Source: a virus. From it: 56,119 nt of DNA. Positions 50,053-55,883 of this stretch are shown here, one piece after another. The number at the start of each line of letters is the position of its first letter. Within the stretch, counting starts at the first letter, position 1. The position numbers and the translations under genes were made by a program. The notes below the pieces were generated by a model that was not told where the DNA came from, did not search any database, and worked only from the letters and a program-made list of their open reading frames with translations. Location: positions 64,001-120,119 of the IMG/VR virus record IMGVR_UViG_3300036801_000212, one strand, 5' to 3'.

Positions 50053-50334
50053 TCAGCGCTGAAGGCTGCGCAACGGAATGACTGGCGCGACACTATCGCT
50101 GGCGGGCAGAAGGTTTATCGCACACAGTAGCTTGACCGCGGCCACCCACAGTCCCGTGCCTATTTCAGGAGCGCTGAGACTCGCCGGCATTAGGACGGTC
50201 CCACTGGCCCCGTCGACGTAAATTTTGTCTCGTACTTCGATGCGCACGGCCAGGCCTGTCAACGCCTGGAACGCGCGCATTGCGAAGTCCAGATTATGAT
50301 CTTTGCATGATCGTTCCGCGAGTGAGTGGTCCAC
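50053..50334 (-). CDS. Hypothetical protein between integrase and repressor, 93 aa
   Basis: The product (MDHSLAERSCKDHNLDFAMR...) has a central beta part (LAVRIEVRDKIYVDGASGTV) and a helix (GLWVAAVKLLCAINLL). An internal ATG at residue 19 could be the true start. No ribosome-binding site is strong and no family is recognised, so the call rests on position and open frame only. The 161 bases upstream hold no gene that I can support. Confidence 0.4.
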   Translation of the reverse strand: MDHSLAERSCKDHNLDFAMRAFQALTGLAVRIEVRDKIYVDGASGTVLMPASLSAPEIGTGLWVAAVKLLCAINLLPASDSVAPVIPLRSLQR

Positions 50335-50495
50335 GGAGCACCCCGTCCCTACGAAGTCCAGTTGGCCCCGGCGAGGTCTAGGCCGTGAGGGTGCGGTACC
50401 CCGAGCCCCAGAACTATCTCACTAAGACGGGTTACGCCTAGTGGTCCGATCGAGTGAATACGGTCAGGCGGGGTTTAACTTGCGTTCACGCGCCG

Positions 50496-50810
50496 TCACC
50501 TGTGCTCTTCACCCCCGTGGTTATTAATGACACCTCTGCGCAGGTCGATGCTAAATCGTTGCAGAGCTGGACCGATGAGCCCAGCTTCCTCGGCGGTGAG
50601 ATACCCGGCGGCGACCATGGCGTGCAACATGGGAATGTCCAGTGCGGTGGCAAATTTCCGCAGGTCAGTTACCGAGGGTTGCACGTCTTGACTGATCCAC
50701 TGAGAGAGCACGTCGACGGGCACACCCGTCAGTCGAGCGACGTCAGAGACGTCCCAATCGCGCGCGGCCAGCTCTGCGCTGACCCACTTCCCCCAGGTTG
50801 AGGCTGTCAT
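50496..50810 (-). CDS. HTH DNA-binding protein, possible second repressor, 104 aa
   Basis: An XRE-like helix-turn-helix is visible at about residues 18-60: DVSDVARLTGVPVDVLSQWI SQDVQPSVTDLRKFATALD. The C-terminal half is helical (PMLHAMVAAGYLTAEEAGLI). It is the size of small phage immunity or Cro-type regulators. Direction and place between integrase and the other HTH gene suit a lysogeny regulator. Confidence 0.7.
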   Translation of the reverse strand: MTASTWGKWVSAELAARDWDVSDVARLTGVPVDVLSQWISQDVQPSVTDLRKFATALDIPMLHAMVAAGYLTAEEAGLIGPALQRFSIDLRRGVINNHGGEEHR

Positions 50811-50934
50811 GCGGCGGATAGTATGTCCTCATCGCACTCTCAGGAAGCTTTTTCATCAACCTTGGTGAGAAGGTATCCCAGAAGAGATACCTGAGAGCGG
50901 AAGCGTAGTCAGTGTTTACACTCCCGTATAACGC

Positions 50935-51342
50935 TCAGTTACGCGCGCGCTCTTCCTCGTCGTCCGACTCTGAGCTGCTCATCGTTCGGCTGCGGATGTC
51001 GATCTCGAAACGAGCGCCGCGGTCACCGACGGCCCGACGTTGGATTTCCGTCGACAGCATGCTTAGTTCCGCTAACGTCCTGTTGAACCTCGCCAGCAGC
51101 TCGCCACTGGTCAAATCTTCCAGCACCACCCCCGTCGTCGAGGTCGTACCGACCGGGAGTAGGTTGTCGTCCAGTCGCAGCACGGCGCGAAGCTTCGCCA
51201 GCCGGTTGCGAGGGATCGTCCCCTCTTTCTCCCAGCTCAAATATGTCGATCTATGCACCCCGACGAGATCGGCGACCTCCTGCTGCTTCATGCTCAGAAG
51301 CTCGCGCGCCTCGCGGAGTCGGTCCCCGTCGAGTCGTGTCAT
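50935..51342 (-). CDS. Immunity repressor-like XRE HTH protein, 135 aa
   Basis: The HTH lies at residues 6-60: LREARELLSMKQQEVADLVG VHRSTYLSWEKEGTIPRNRL, a clean XRE pattern. The C-terminal half (VVLEDLTSGELLARFNRTLA ELSMLSTEIQRRA) is helical and probably dimerises. Divergent from the excisionase gene across an intergenic region with TGTCGCA dyads, it is the best candidate for the lysogeny repressor. An alternative ATG lies four codons upstream; neither has a strong ribosome-binding site, so it may be leaderless. Confidence 0.75.
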   Translation of the reverse strand: MTRLDGDRLREARELLSMKQQEVADLVGVHRSTYLSWEKEGTIPRNRLAKLRAVLRLDDNLLPVGTTSTTGVVLEDLTSGELLARFNRTLAELSMLSTEIQRRAVGDRGARFEIDIRSRTMSSSESDDEEERARN

Positions 51343-51384
51343 GGGTCCAATCATGGGACTCGGGGCAGCACGAATCAACATTTT

Positions 51385-51515
51385 TGTCGCACCCAGTCGG
51401 GTGACCTGCACGACAGCCATGTGGCCCAATGTCGCATAGAATCCGACATTGATCCGACACACATCGACATCACCCAAAGGGGCGAGTGACACTCCCCGTC
51501 TCAACCCGCTACCGT
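51385..51515. promoter_or_regulatory. Immunity control region with TGTCGCA/CGACATT operator candidates
   Basis: Between the divergent repressor and excisionase genes lie TGTCGCAC (51385-51392), a perfect 7-bp dyad AATGTCG-N9-CGACATT (51428-51450), and further half-sites CCGACAC near 51453, TCGACATC near 51463 and CCGACATCG near 51506. The words match those in the control region at 1699-1831. They probably bind the repressor at 50935. Confidence 0.55.
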
Positions 51516-51576
51516 TCCGACATCGCAAGGAACTGCCCAGGGTCACGACCCTGAGACGACCTGAAGGTGGCGTGGA

Positions 51577-51771
51577 GTGGTGCTTGTCCGCGAGTGGTAC
51601 AGACCCCGTGAAGTCGTGAAGCTCACCGGCTGGAGTCGGACCACCGTGTACGACGCGCTCTGGTCTGGCCGGCTCAAGGGTCACCAACCGGCCAAGGGCC
51701 AGCCTTGGCGCATCTCCGTGTCCGCACTCCGCGAATGGATGGACGGAACCCCGGAAGATGGTGCAGCCTGA
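51577..51771 (+). CDS. Excisionase-like HTH protein, 64 aa
   Basis: The MerR/HTH_17-like fold is clear: YRPREVVKLTGWSRTTVYDALWSGRLKGHQP followed by WRISVSALREWMDG. Proteins of this size beside an integrase act as recombination directionality factors or early regulators. Two adjacent GTG codons are possible starts. It begins the rightward early region, opposite to the repressor. Confidence 0.75.
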   Translation: MVLVREWYRPREVVKLTGWSRTTVYDALWSGRLKGHQPAKGQPWRISVSALREWMDGTPEDGAA

Positions 51772-51905
51772 AATGGCGGTCGCAATCACCGACGAGCTAC
51801 CCCAGCGAGCTGACTGCTATTGAAGGCGCGAGAACTCACCGACAAAATCAAGATCGCGATTGACGACACCTGACAGTTGACACACCTCAAGGAAGGGCTA
51901 GGAAG

Positions 51906-52487
51906 ATGATCATTAATCTGACCGGCAGCACCCCGCTAATGATGCACAGCAGCAGACTGGCGGACTCTGACGATTTCTTTACCAGAGCCATCGCCAAGAT
52001 CGTGGCCAAGCGCACCAACATGACCGACGATGACCGGCTTGAGAAGTCTCGACTGCAGTTCGCCGGCGGTCTGTACCACGACGAAGAAATCGGCCCCTAC
52101 CTCCCCGGACCGAACCTGGTTCGGTCTCTGCGGACTGCCGCACACCTGGTCAAGCACAACAAGGGTGGCGGGGAGATTGAGCGGGGATTCATTCTCCTCT
52201 CGGAGCGCGCACCCCTGGACTACGCGGGGCCTCGCGCCCTCGACGATCTCTGGAATGAAGGCGAATCCAAGTTCGTCGACCGCCGCATGGTGAAGATCGG
52301 TAAGTCGACCGTGTCCACCACTAGGCCGATTTTCGTCAACTGGGGGGCCCAGTTTGAGTTCGAACTGGACCCGAGCGAGATCGACGTCGAGGACTTCCAG
52401 GCCTATGCCGAGAAGTCCGGCAAGGTCGGGGTCGGTGACGCCCGCAAGATTGGGTACGGCCGATTCTCTGTCAAGATCGCCGACTAA
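51906..52487 (+). CDS. Conserved phage protein with RAMP-like glycine loop, 193 aa
   Basis: AAGGAAGGGCTAGG precedes the ATG. The sequence pattern (LTGSTPLMMHSSRLAD, GGLYHDEEIGPYLPGPNLVR SLRTAAH, then VGVGDARKIGYGRFSVKI) belongs to a family of phage early proteins that I recall as hypothetical. The last glycine-rich stretch resembles the G-loop of RAMP proteins such as Cas7/Cas5 and the ferredoxin-like order fits, but the link is only inferred. It is the first gene after the excisionase with its own good start. Confidence 0.68.
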   Translation: MIINLTGSTPLMMHSSRLADSDDFFTRAIAKIVAKRTNMTDDDRLEKSRLQFAGGLYHDEEIGPYLPGPNLVRSLRTAAHLVKHNKGGGEIERGFILLSERAPLDYAGPRALDDLWNEGESKFVDRRMVKIGKSTVSTTRPIFVNWGAQFEFELDPSEIDVEDFQAYAEKSGKVGVGDARKIGYGRFSVKIAD

Positions 52488-52510
52488 CTAAAGCGGTTGG
52501 AGTCTCCATC

Positions 52511-53041
52511 ATGGCGTTGAGTCCTTTTTCTCCCGCTGACGGAAAAGTGTCTCGGCTGCGACACTGTTACGGCCTCGTGGCTTCACGCGAAGCTGGCGAT
52601 GTGATTTCAGTTGAAGAGGTGATGGAGCTTTGCGACTGTGATCGGCCTACCGCGATTCAGGCCATGTGGAGTGTGAAGGCTCCCCTTGAGCGGGATGGTC
52701 TCAACTCGCTTGAGATCATCCGTCCCGGGGGTGGTGGCCGGGCATACGGCTGGCGCATATTGGATCGAGGCGTTCGCAATCTTGATGTTGTGGATGCGCG
52801 GGTTGCTAAGTCGCGCCGTGCTCAGGTTCGGGTGAGCCGTCTGATTAACAACACCGAGCGTGACCGTCTTGATCAGGTCGGTCGGATGCGCTACGACCGG
52901 CTGCAGTCGCACGCGTTGCGGGCCGCGGTGCTCTACGAGCGGAGGCCGTCGAGTTTGGCGGATTTACAGCGCAAGGCGGAGGAGCAGCGCCGCAAGCAGT
53001 TGCCTGGGCGTGATCCGGATGACGGCTCGAGAACGGCCTGA
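52511..53041 (+). CDS. Winged-helix-like protein preceding the minihelix array, 176 aa
   Basis: The N-terminal part (HCYGLVASREAGDVISVEEV MELCDCDRPTAIQAMWSV) reads as a winged helix-turn-helix, with GGGGRAYGWRIL as a likely wing. The C-terminal 90 residues are strongly basic and helical (KSRRAQVRVSRLINNTERDR, DLQRKAEEQRRKQLPG), suited to nucleic-acid binding. The first pentanucleotide tract of the array starts within 10 bases of the stop. It may be the protein partner of that RNA, which is inference from position. Confidence 0.6.
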   Translation: MALSPFSPADGKVSRLRHCYGLVASREAGDVISVEEVMELCDCDRPTAIQAMWSVKAPLERDGLNSLEIIRPGGGGRAYGWRILDRGVRNLDVVDARVAKSRRAQVRVSRLINNTERDRLDQVGRMRYDRLQSHALRAAVLYERRPSSLADLQRKAEEQRRKQLPGRDPDDGSRTA

Positions 53042-53107
53042 GGACTTTCAAGGCGCGGCGCGGCATGGCGCGGCAAGGCGTGGCTAGGCGAGGCGAGGGA
53101 AAGCAGA

Positions 53108-53153
53108 TGGGCGGATGGCATACACCCAGGTTCGAGTCTTGGGCGCCCACGCA
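53108..53153 (+). ncRNA. Minihelix unit A
   Basis: Acceptor TGGGCG/CGCCCA (6 pairs), bridge GATGGCATACA, T arm CCCAGG-TTCGAGT-CTTGGG (one G-T), tail CGCA. Confidence 0.8.
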
Positions 53154-53223
53154 CGGCGTGGCATGGCATGGCGGGGCATGGCTGGGCTTGGCGTGGCAGG
53201 GCCGGGCAGGGCAGGGGAAGTAC

Positions 53224-53269
53224 TGAGTGGCCAGCAGGCACCGACGTGCGAGCCGTCGGCACTCACGCA
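53224..53269 (+). ncRNA. Minihelix unit B
   Basis: Acceptor TGAGTG/CACTCA (6 pairs), bridge GCCAGCAGGCA, T arm CCGACG-TGCGAGC-CGTCGG (6 pairs), tail CGCA. The bridge and loop differ most from the other units, yet both stems are fully paired. Its lead-in is duplicated at 48542-48568. Confidence 0.8.
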
Positions 53270-53331
53270 CGGCGCGGCTCGGCACGGCGTGGCCGGGCAG
53301 GGCTGGGCAAGGCGTGGCGAGGGATAGCTGG

Positions 53332-53377
53332 AGAGCGGACGGCATACATCGAGGTTCGGGTCCTCGACGCTCACGCA
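53332..53377 (+). ncRNA. Minihelix unit C
   Basis: Acceptor AGAGCG/CGCTCA (5 of 6 pairs), bridge GACGGCATACA, T arm TCGAGG-TTCGGGT-CCTCGA (6 pairs), tail CGCA. Confidence 0.8.
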
Positions 53378-53444
53378 CGGCTAGGCAAGGCCCGGCTCGG
53401 CTGGGCATGGCTGGGCAAGGCTAGTCAGGGCGAGGGAAGTTCGG

Positions 53445-53490
53445 CGGGTGAACGGCATACACCGCGGTTCGAGTCTGCGGCACCCACGCA
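53445..53490 (+). ncRNA. Minihelix unit D
   Basis: Acceptor CGGGTG/CACCCA (5 of 6 pairs), bridge AACGGCATACA, T arm CCGCGG-TTCGAGT-CTGCGG (one G-T), tail CGCA. Confidence 0.8.
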
Positions 53491-53551
53491 CGGCGTGGCA
53501 TGGCACGGCGGGGCCCGGCACGGCGAGGCAAAGCGAGGCGAGGGAAGCAGA

Positions 53552-53597
53552 TGGGTGAATGGCATGCACTCGGGTTCGAGCCCCGAGCACCCACGCA
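53552..53597 (+). ncRNA. Minihelix unit E
   Basis: Acceptor TGGGTG/CACCCA (6 pairs), bridge AATGGCATGCA, T arm CTCGGG-TTCGAGC-CCCGAG (6 pairs), tail CGCA. Last unit; no GGCNN tract follows it. Confidence 0.8.
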
Positions 53598-53610
53598 ACA
53601 AACAAGTGAA

Positions 53611-53641
53611 GGGGTCGCGCGCCGGCAAGCACCGCGACCCC
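53611..53641 (+). terminator. Hairpin closing the minihelix array
   Basis: GGGGTCGCG and CGCGACCCC form a perfect 9-bp stem with a 13-base loop 14 bases after unit E. There is no T-run, so it may be a weak or factor-assisted terminator, or a 3' end stabiliser for the array RNA. Confidence 0.6.
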
Positions 53642-53675
53642 CTCCAACCACACACTCCCCGAAAGAAGAAGCTGC

Positions 53676-53903
53676 ATGATCCCCCAAAACAATACAGTCA
53701 GCTCCCTTCAAGCGCTACCGGCGGTGACGCACCGCTCCCCAGTGCGTCGCAGAGGCCAGATAGGTGACAGCGGTCCAATCCTGCGAGTCCCCGGTCGTCC
53801 CGGTCCCCCGACCCCCACAGGTCGTGTATCCCACCGGAGAGGTTTGCCGGGAACCGAACATGTAACCGAGTTGATCGCGCGCATCACTGGATGTGCAAAA
53901 TGA
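53676..53903 (+). CDS. Possible small protein after the array, 75 aa
   Basis: GAAAGAAGAAG precedes the ATG, and the stop overlaps the next start by ATGA, which supports translation. The product is rich in Arg, Pro and Gly (RSPVRRRGQIGDSGPILRVP GRPGPPTPTG) and shows no domain. An opposite-strand frame of similar length exists, so the call is uncertain. Confidence 0.4.
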   Translation: MIPQNNTVSSLQALPAVTHRSPVRRRGQIGDSGPILRVPGRPGPPTPTGRVSHRRGLPGTEHVTELIARITGCAK

Positions 53904-54022
53904 TCCGGTTATCGCTGTATCAGCGAGCGCAACTCGTCTGCGCCGTGTCAATGATTGGCTGGGCGATGGCCGCTAAGGCTGTCCCAGTCGTGGCCAGCCT
54001 CCTCTTTCGAGGCCATACGTGA
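53900..54022 (+). CDS. Small membrane protein, 40 aa
   Basis: The frame starts with an ATGA overlap and ends in a GTGA overlap with the next gene, a tiling typical of early phage operons. The sequence (MIRLSLYQRAQLVCAVSMIG...) has one membrane helix with small residues (WAMAAKAVPVVASLLF). Function unknown. Confidence 0.5.
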   Translation: MIRLSLYQRAQLVCAVSMIGWAMAAKAVPVVASLLFRGHT

Positions 54023-54183
54023 GCGACGCGAAACATCGTCTGACACCGGCCGACGAGGATGAACAACTTCTCAAACGATTCGACGGACTCCAGGCTTCCA
54101 TGTCCTGGCCATGGTCTGAACCGTGGTCAGATGACGAAGTAATAGGCCAAGCGTTAGCTGCTGAATTCGCGGCGAAGACATAG
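54019..54183 (+). CDS. Small acidic protein, 54 aa
   Basis: GTG overlapping the previous stop starts SDAKHRLTPADEDEQLLKRF; the C-terminus (SMSWPWSEPWSDDEVIGQAL) is Trp-rich and acidic. It overlaps the next start by TAGTG. Not recognised, but the overlaps on both sides support it as a real gene. Confidence 0.55.
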   Translation: MSDAKHRLTPADEDEQLLKRFDGLQASMSWPWSEPWSDDEVIGQALAAEFAAKT

Positions 54184-54362
54184 TGCTCGGTTTTTCCGCG
54201 CCGGGTAACGATTCAATTCACCGTATCGAATTGTCGGTAGCTTTTGACTACGACAATGTCGAAGTAATCACAACGTGCGGGATTGTGCTCAAAATTCACG
54301 CGGCGGAAAGTAAAAAGGTTTTCGCCTTAAGCGATGAAATGTGCGCTTCCTGCTGGAGATGA
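54183..54362 (+). CDS. Small beta-rich protein, 59 aa
   Basis: The frame starts LGFSAPGNDSIHRIELSVAF and continues DYDNVEVITTCGIVLKIHAA, an alternating strand pattern, ending in a CASCWR motif. It overlaps the previous gene by TAGTG and ends one base before the next start. Function unknown. Confidence 0.5.
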   Translation: MLGFSAPGNDSIHRIELSVAFDYDNVEVITTCGIVLKIHAAESKKVFALSDEMCASCWR

Positions 54363-54363
54363 A

Positions 54364-54618
54364 ATGACCGCAACAATGGAAGAGCAGCCGACTTGTTTCG
54401 CTAAGAAACTTCGTGAACTTCTCTGTGAAACGTATGGTTTCGTGCCCCGGTGTATGTCCGATACTTTCGCCCGTGACATTGACGCGGAGATCGCGCAAAC
54501 TCAATACGACTGGAAAATGTGGCTGATGCACGATGCTGTGCGAAGTGGAGTCAACCCCGAAATCGTGTGTGATTGTCTGGACGAGTTCCGCGCTATTCAG
54601 ATTCGAGAAATGTTGTGA
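54364..54618 (+). CDS. Hypothetical early protein, 84 aa
   Basis: ATG at 54364 has CTGGAGATGAA upstream and was preferred over an ATG 30 bases earlier inside the previous gene. The helical product (FAKKLRELLCETYGFVPRCM..., VCDCLDEFRAIQIREML) carries four Cys. It overlaps the next start by GTGA. Function not recognised. Confidence 0.6.
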   Translation: MTATMEEQPTCFAKKLRELLCETYGFVPRCMSDTFARDIDAEIAQTQYDWKMWLMHDAVRSGVNPEIVCDCLDEFRAIQIREML

Positions 54619-54800
54619 AGAAGTCGCACCTCGAGGTGCTGGGCGAGGCCTGGGAGTTCCTCATGTTCGACACATCTATTGAGGCCGCGAATAGGAGAGA
54701 CTGCTACACGGACGCTATGCGTTTATTGCGAAGCGGTTCTGTGACGAGTTTCGTCGTCGACGCATACGAGGATGCCTCAACACTATTGGGGACGAGGTGA
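54615..54800 (+). CDS. Hypothetical early protein, 61 aa
   Basis: GTG overlaps the preceding stop. The helical product (KKSHLEVLGEAWEFLMFDTS IEAANRRDCYTDAMRLLRSG) ends TLLGTR. The next gene overlaps by GTGA, continuing the tiled operon. Function unknown. Confidence 0.6.
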   Translation: MKKSHLEVLGEAWEFLMFDTSIEAANRRDCYTDAMRLLRSGSVTSFVVDAYEDASTLLGTR

Positions 54801-54907
54801 ACATCTTCTGCCTTATAGGCGCGGTTTCTTTAGGCATACTCACATTGCGGGTCGTCTGGTGGGGGATTGTTTCTTTCGCTCAGAGACTTTTGGGACGTTC
54901 TGAGTGA
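54797..54907 (+). CDS. Single-span membrane peptide, 36 aa
   Basis: The frame (MNIFCLIGAVSLGILTLRVV then WWGIVSFAQRLLG) is one or two short membrane helices. It is held between two genes by GTGA overlaps at both ends. Function unknown. Confidence 0.5.
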   Translation: MNIFCLIGAVSLGILTLRVVWWGIVSFAQRLLGRSE

Positions 54908-55302
54908 AACTTCAGATGGGTATCGCATTGGCTCTCGGGACAAATTGTCTTATTCGCGGTGGCGTATTTCATGAGCAGGATGGTGATTTCCGCGTGGTTG
55001 GGAGTTCGGTGACCTGGGAAGAGTGGGCCAAAAAGCGGTGTGCGGAAGTAAATCTGGTGCATGAACCCACCCGTATTGAGTTTCTGTCGAGACAGTTGCG
55101 GGGAATGGCTAGACGTGTGGGGGAGTTCCGCAACGCACATCGCGAACTTCAGAAACAGCTAATCAGCGCCAGGGATAGTGCGAACTTCTGGCATGACCAC
55201 TGGTTTAAAGCTTTGGACATCATCGGCGAGCAAGGATACGAACTCATCCAGGCCGAGGATCAGAGTAGTAATTGTTCCGAATGCCAGGCGAGGCGAAGTT
55301 AA
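54904..55302 (+). CDS. Hypothetical early protein with coiled coil and C-terminal Cys pair, 132 aa
   Basis: GTG overlaps the previous stop. After an N-terminal beta part (IRGGVFHEQDGDFRVVGSSV) a long helix (LSRQLRGMARRVGEFRNAHR ELQKQLISARDSANFWHDHW) suggests a coiled-coil dimer; the end has SNCSECQARRS. Similar small proteins occur in actinophage early regions. No function assigned. Confidence 0.6.
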   Translation: MKLQMGIALALGTNCLIRGGVFHEQDGDFRVVGSSVTWEEWAKKRCAEVNLVHEPTRIEFLSRQLRGMARRVGEFRNAHRELQKQLISARDSANFWHDHWFKALDIIGEQGYELIQAEDQSSNCSECQARRS

Positions 55303-55364
55303 TGTTGTGGTTGATATTGTTCTGCGTCATCTTTTATCTGTGCGTGAGCGGACCTTATGAGTAA
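55302..55364 (+). CDS. Possible membrane peptide, 20 aa
   Basis: TAATG overlap with the previous gene starts MLWLILFCVIFYLCVSGPYE, a single hydrophobic helix. The stop overlaps the ribosome-binding site of the SpoU gene. It could be a real micro-protein or a coupling frame. Confidence 0.35.
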   Translation: MLWLILFCVIFYLCVSGPYE

Positions 55365-55372
55365 GGAGCACA

Positions 55373-55879
55373 TTGCCACACCGTGAACCGAACCCCGGAT
55401 TCGATAGGGGCTATTTCGGGATTGCCGTCTATCAGCCGAAGACCGAGGTCAACATCGGAAGTCTCTGGAGATCAGCTTCTGCTTTCGGAGCTGCTTTTAT
55501 CGCCACCGTAGGGAGGCGTTACCCAACTCGGCAAGCATCAGACACGACTTACGCCTCGAAGTACATCCCGTTATTTAACTTCCCGACCATGGATGATCTA
55601 CTAGGACATCTCCCCAATTCCTGTCCTCTAGTGGGTGTCGAGCTCGACACCCGAGCGAAGAGTTTGAACACATATCATCATCGGGAACGAGCGCTGTATT
55701 TGCTTGGCGCGGAAGATAGAGGTATACCTCCGAAGGTTTTGGACATGTGTCACGATTTGGTGCAGATTCCCACCGTGACACCGTGGTCCATCAACTTAGC
55801 CTGCGCTGGGTCGATTCTTCTTGCGAGCCGCCACATGTCCCACCTTCTCCTAAAGACCGCAATGAACGAGGAGGCATAG
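55373..55879 (+). CDS. SpoU (TrmH/TrmL-like) RNA 2'-O-methyltransferase, 168 aa
   Basis: The three SpoU motifs are present: motif 1 VNIGSLWRSASAFGA (residues about 23-37), motif 2 LYLLGAEDRGIPPKVLDMC (about 105-123) and motif 3 VQIPTVTPWSINLACAGSILL (about 126-146). These trefoil-knot enzymes methylate ribose 2'-OH in tRNA or rRNA; the short TrmL-like size suggests a tRNA target. TTG start with AAGGAG upstream. Having a tRNA-type modification enzyme in the operon that carries tRNA-like RNAs is notable. Confidence 0.85.
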   Translation: MPHREPNPGFDRGYFGIAVYQPKTEVNIGSLWRSASAFGAAFIATVGRRYPTRQASDTTYASKYIPLFNFPTMDDLLGHLPNSCPLVGVELDTRAKSLNTYHHRERALYLLGAEDRGIPPKVLDMCHDLVQIPTVTPWSINLACAGSILLASRHMSHLLLKTAMNEEA

Positions 55880-55883
55880 CCCC

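Larger units (their letters stand above)
53049..53600 (+). ncRNA. Array of five tRNA top-half-like minihelices separated by (GGCNN)n tracts
   Basis: Five modules repeat at 107-116-base intervals. Each is a tract of about 9-13 GGCNN pentanucleotides, a GGGAA-type stop of the tract, and a 46-nt hairpin element. Every element has the same layout: 6-nt acceptor strand, 11-nt bridge (mostly GNNGGCATACA), 6-nt stem strand, 7-nt T-loop (TTCGAGT-like), 6-nt stem strand, 6-nt acceptor strand, CGCA. Stem sequences differ between copies but stay paired. A 9-bp hairpin follows at 53611. No protein frame in the region shows constraint; those present are low-complexity by-products. Confidence 0.82.

Noticed and set aside
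53049-53600. CRISPR-like array
   Set aside because: The spacing is regular, but the repeated elements are not identical; they covary as hairpins, and the separating tracts are themselves repeats rather than unique spacers. No cas genes are present.
52845-53767. Long open frames on both strands across the GGCNN/minihelix region
   Set aside because: They consist of low-complexity Gly/Ala/Arg or Pro/Cys/His runs forced by the pentanucleotide repeat, change frame between units, and have no start signals. RNA pairing explains the conservation better.
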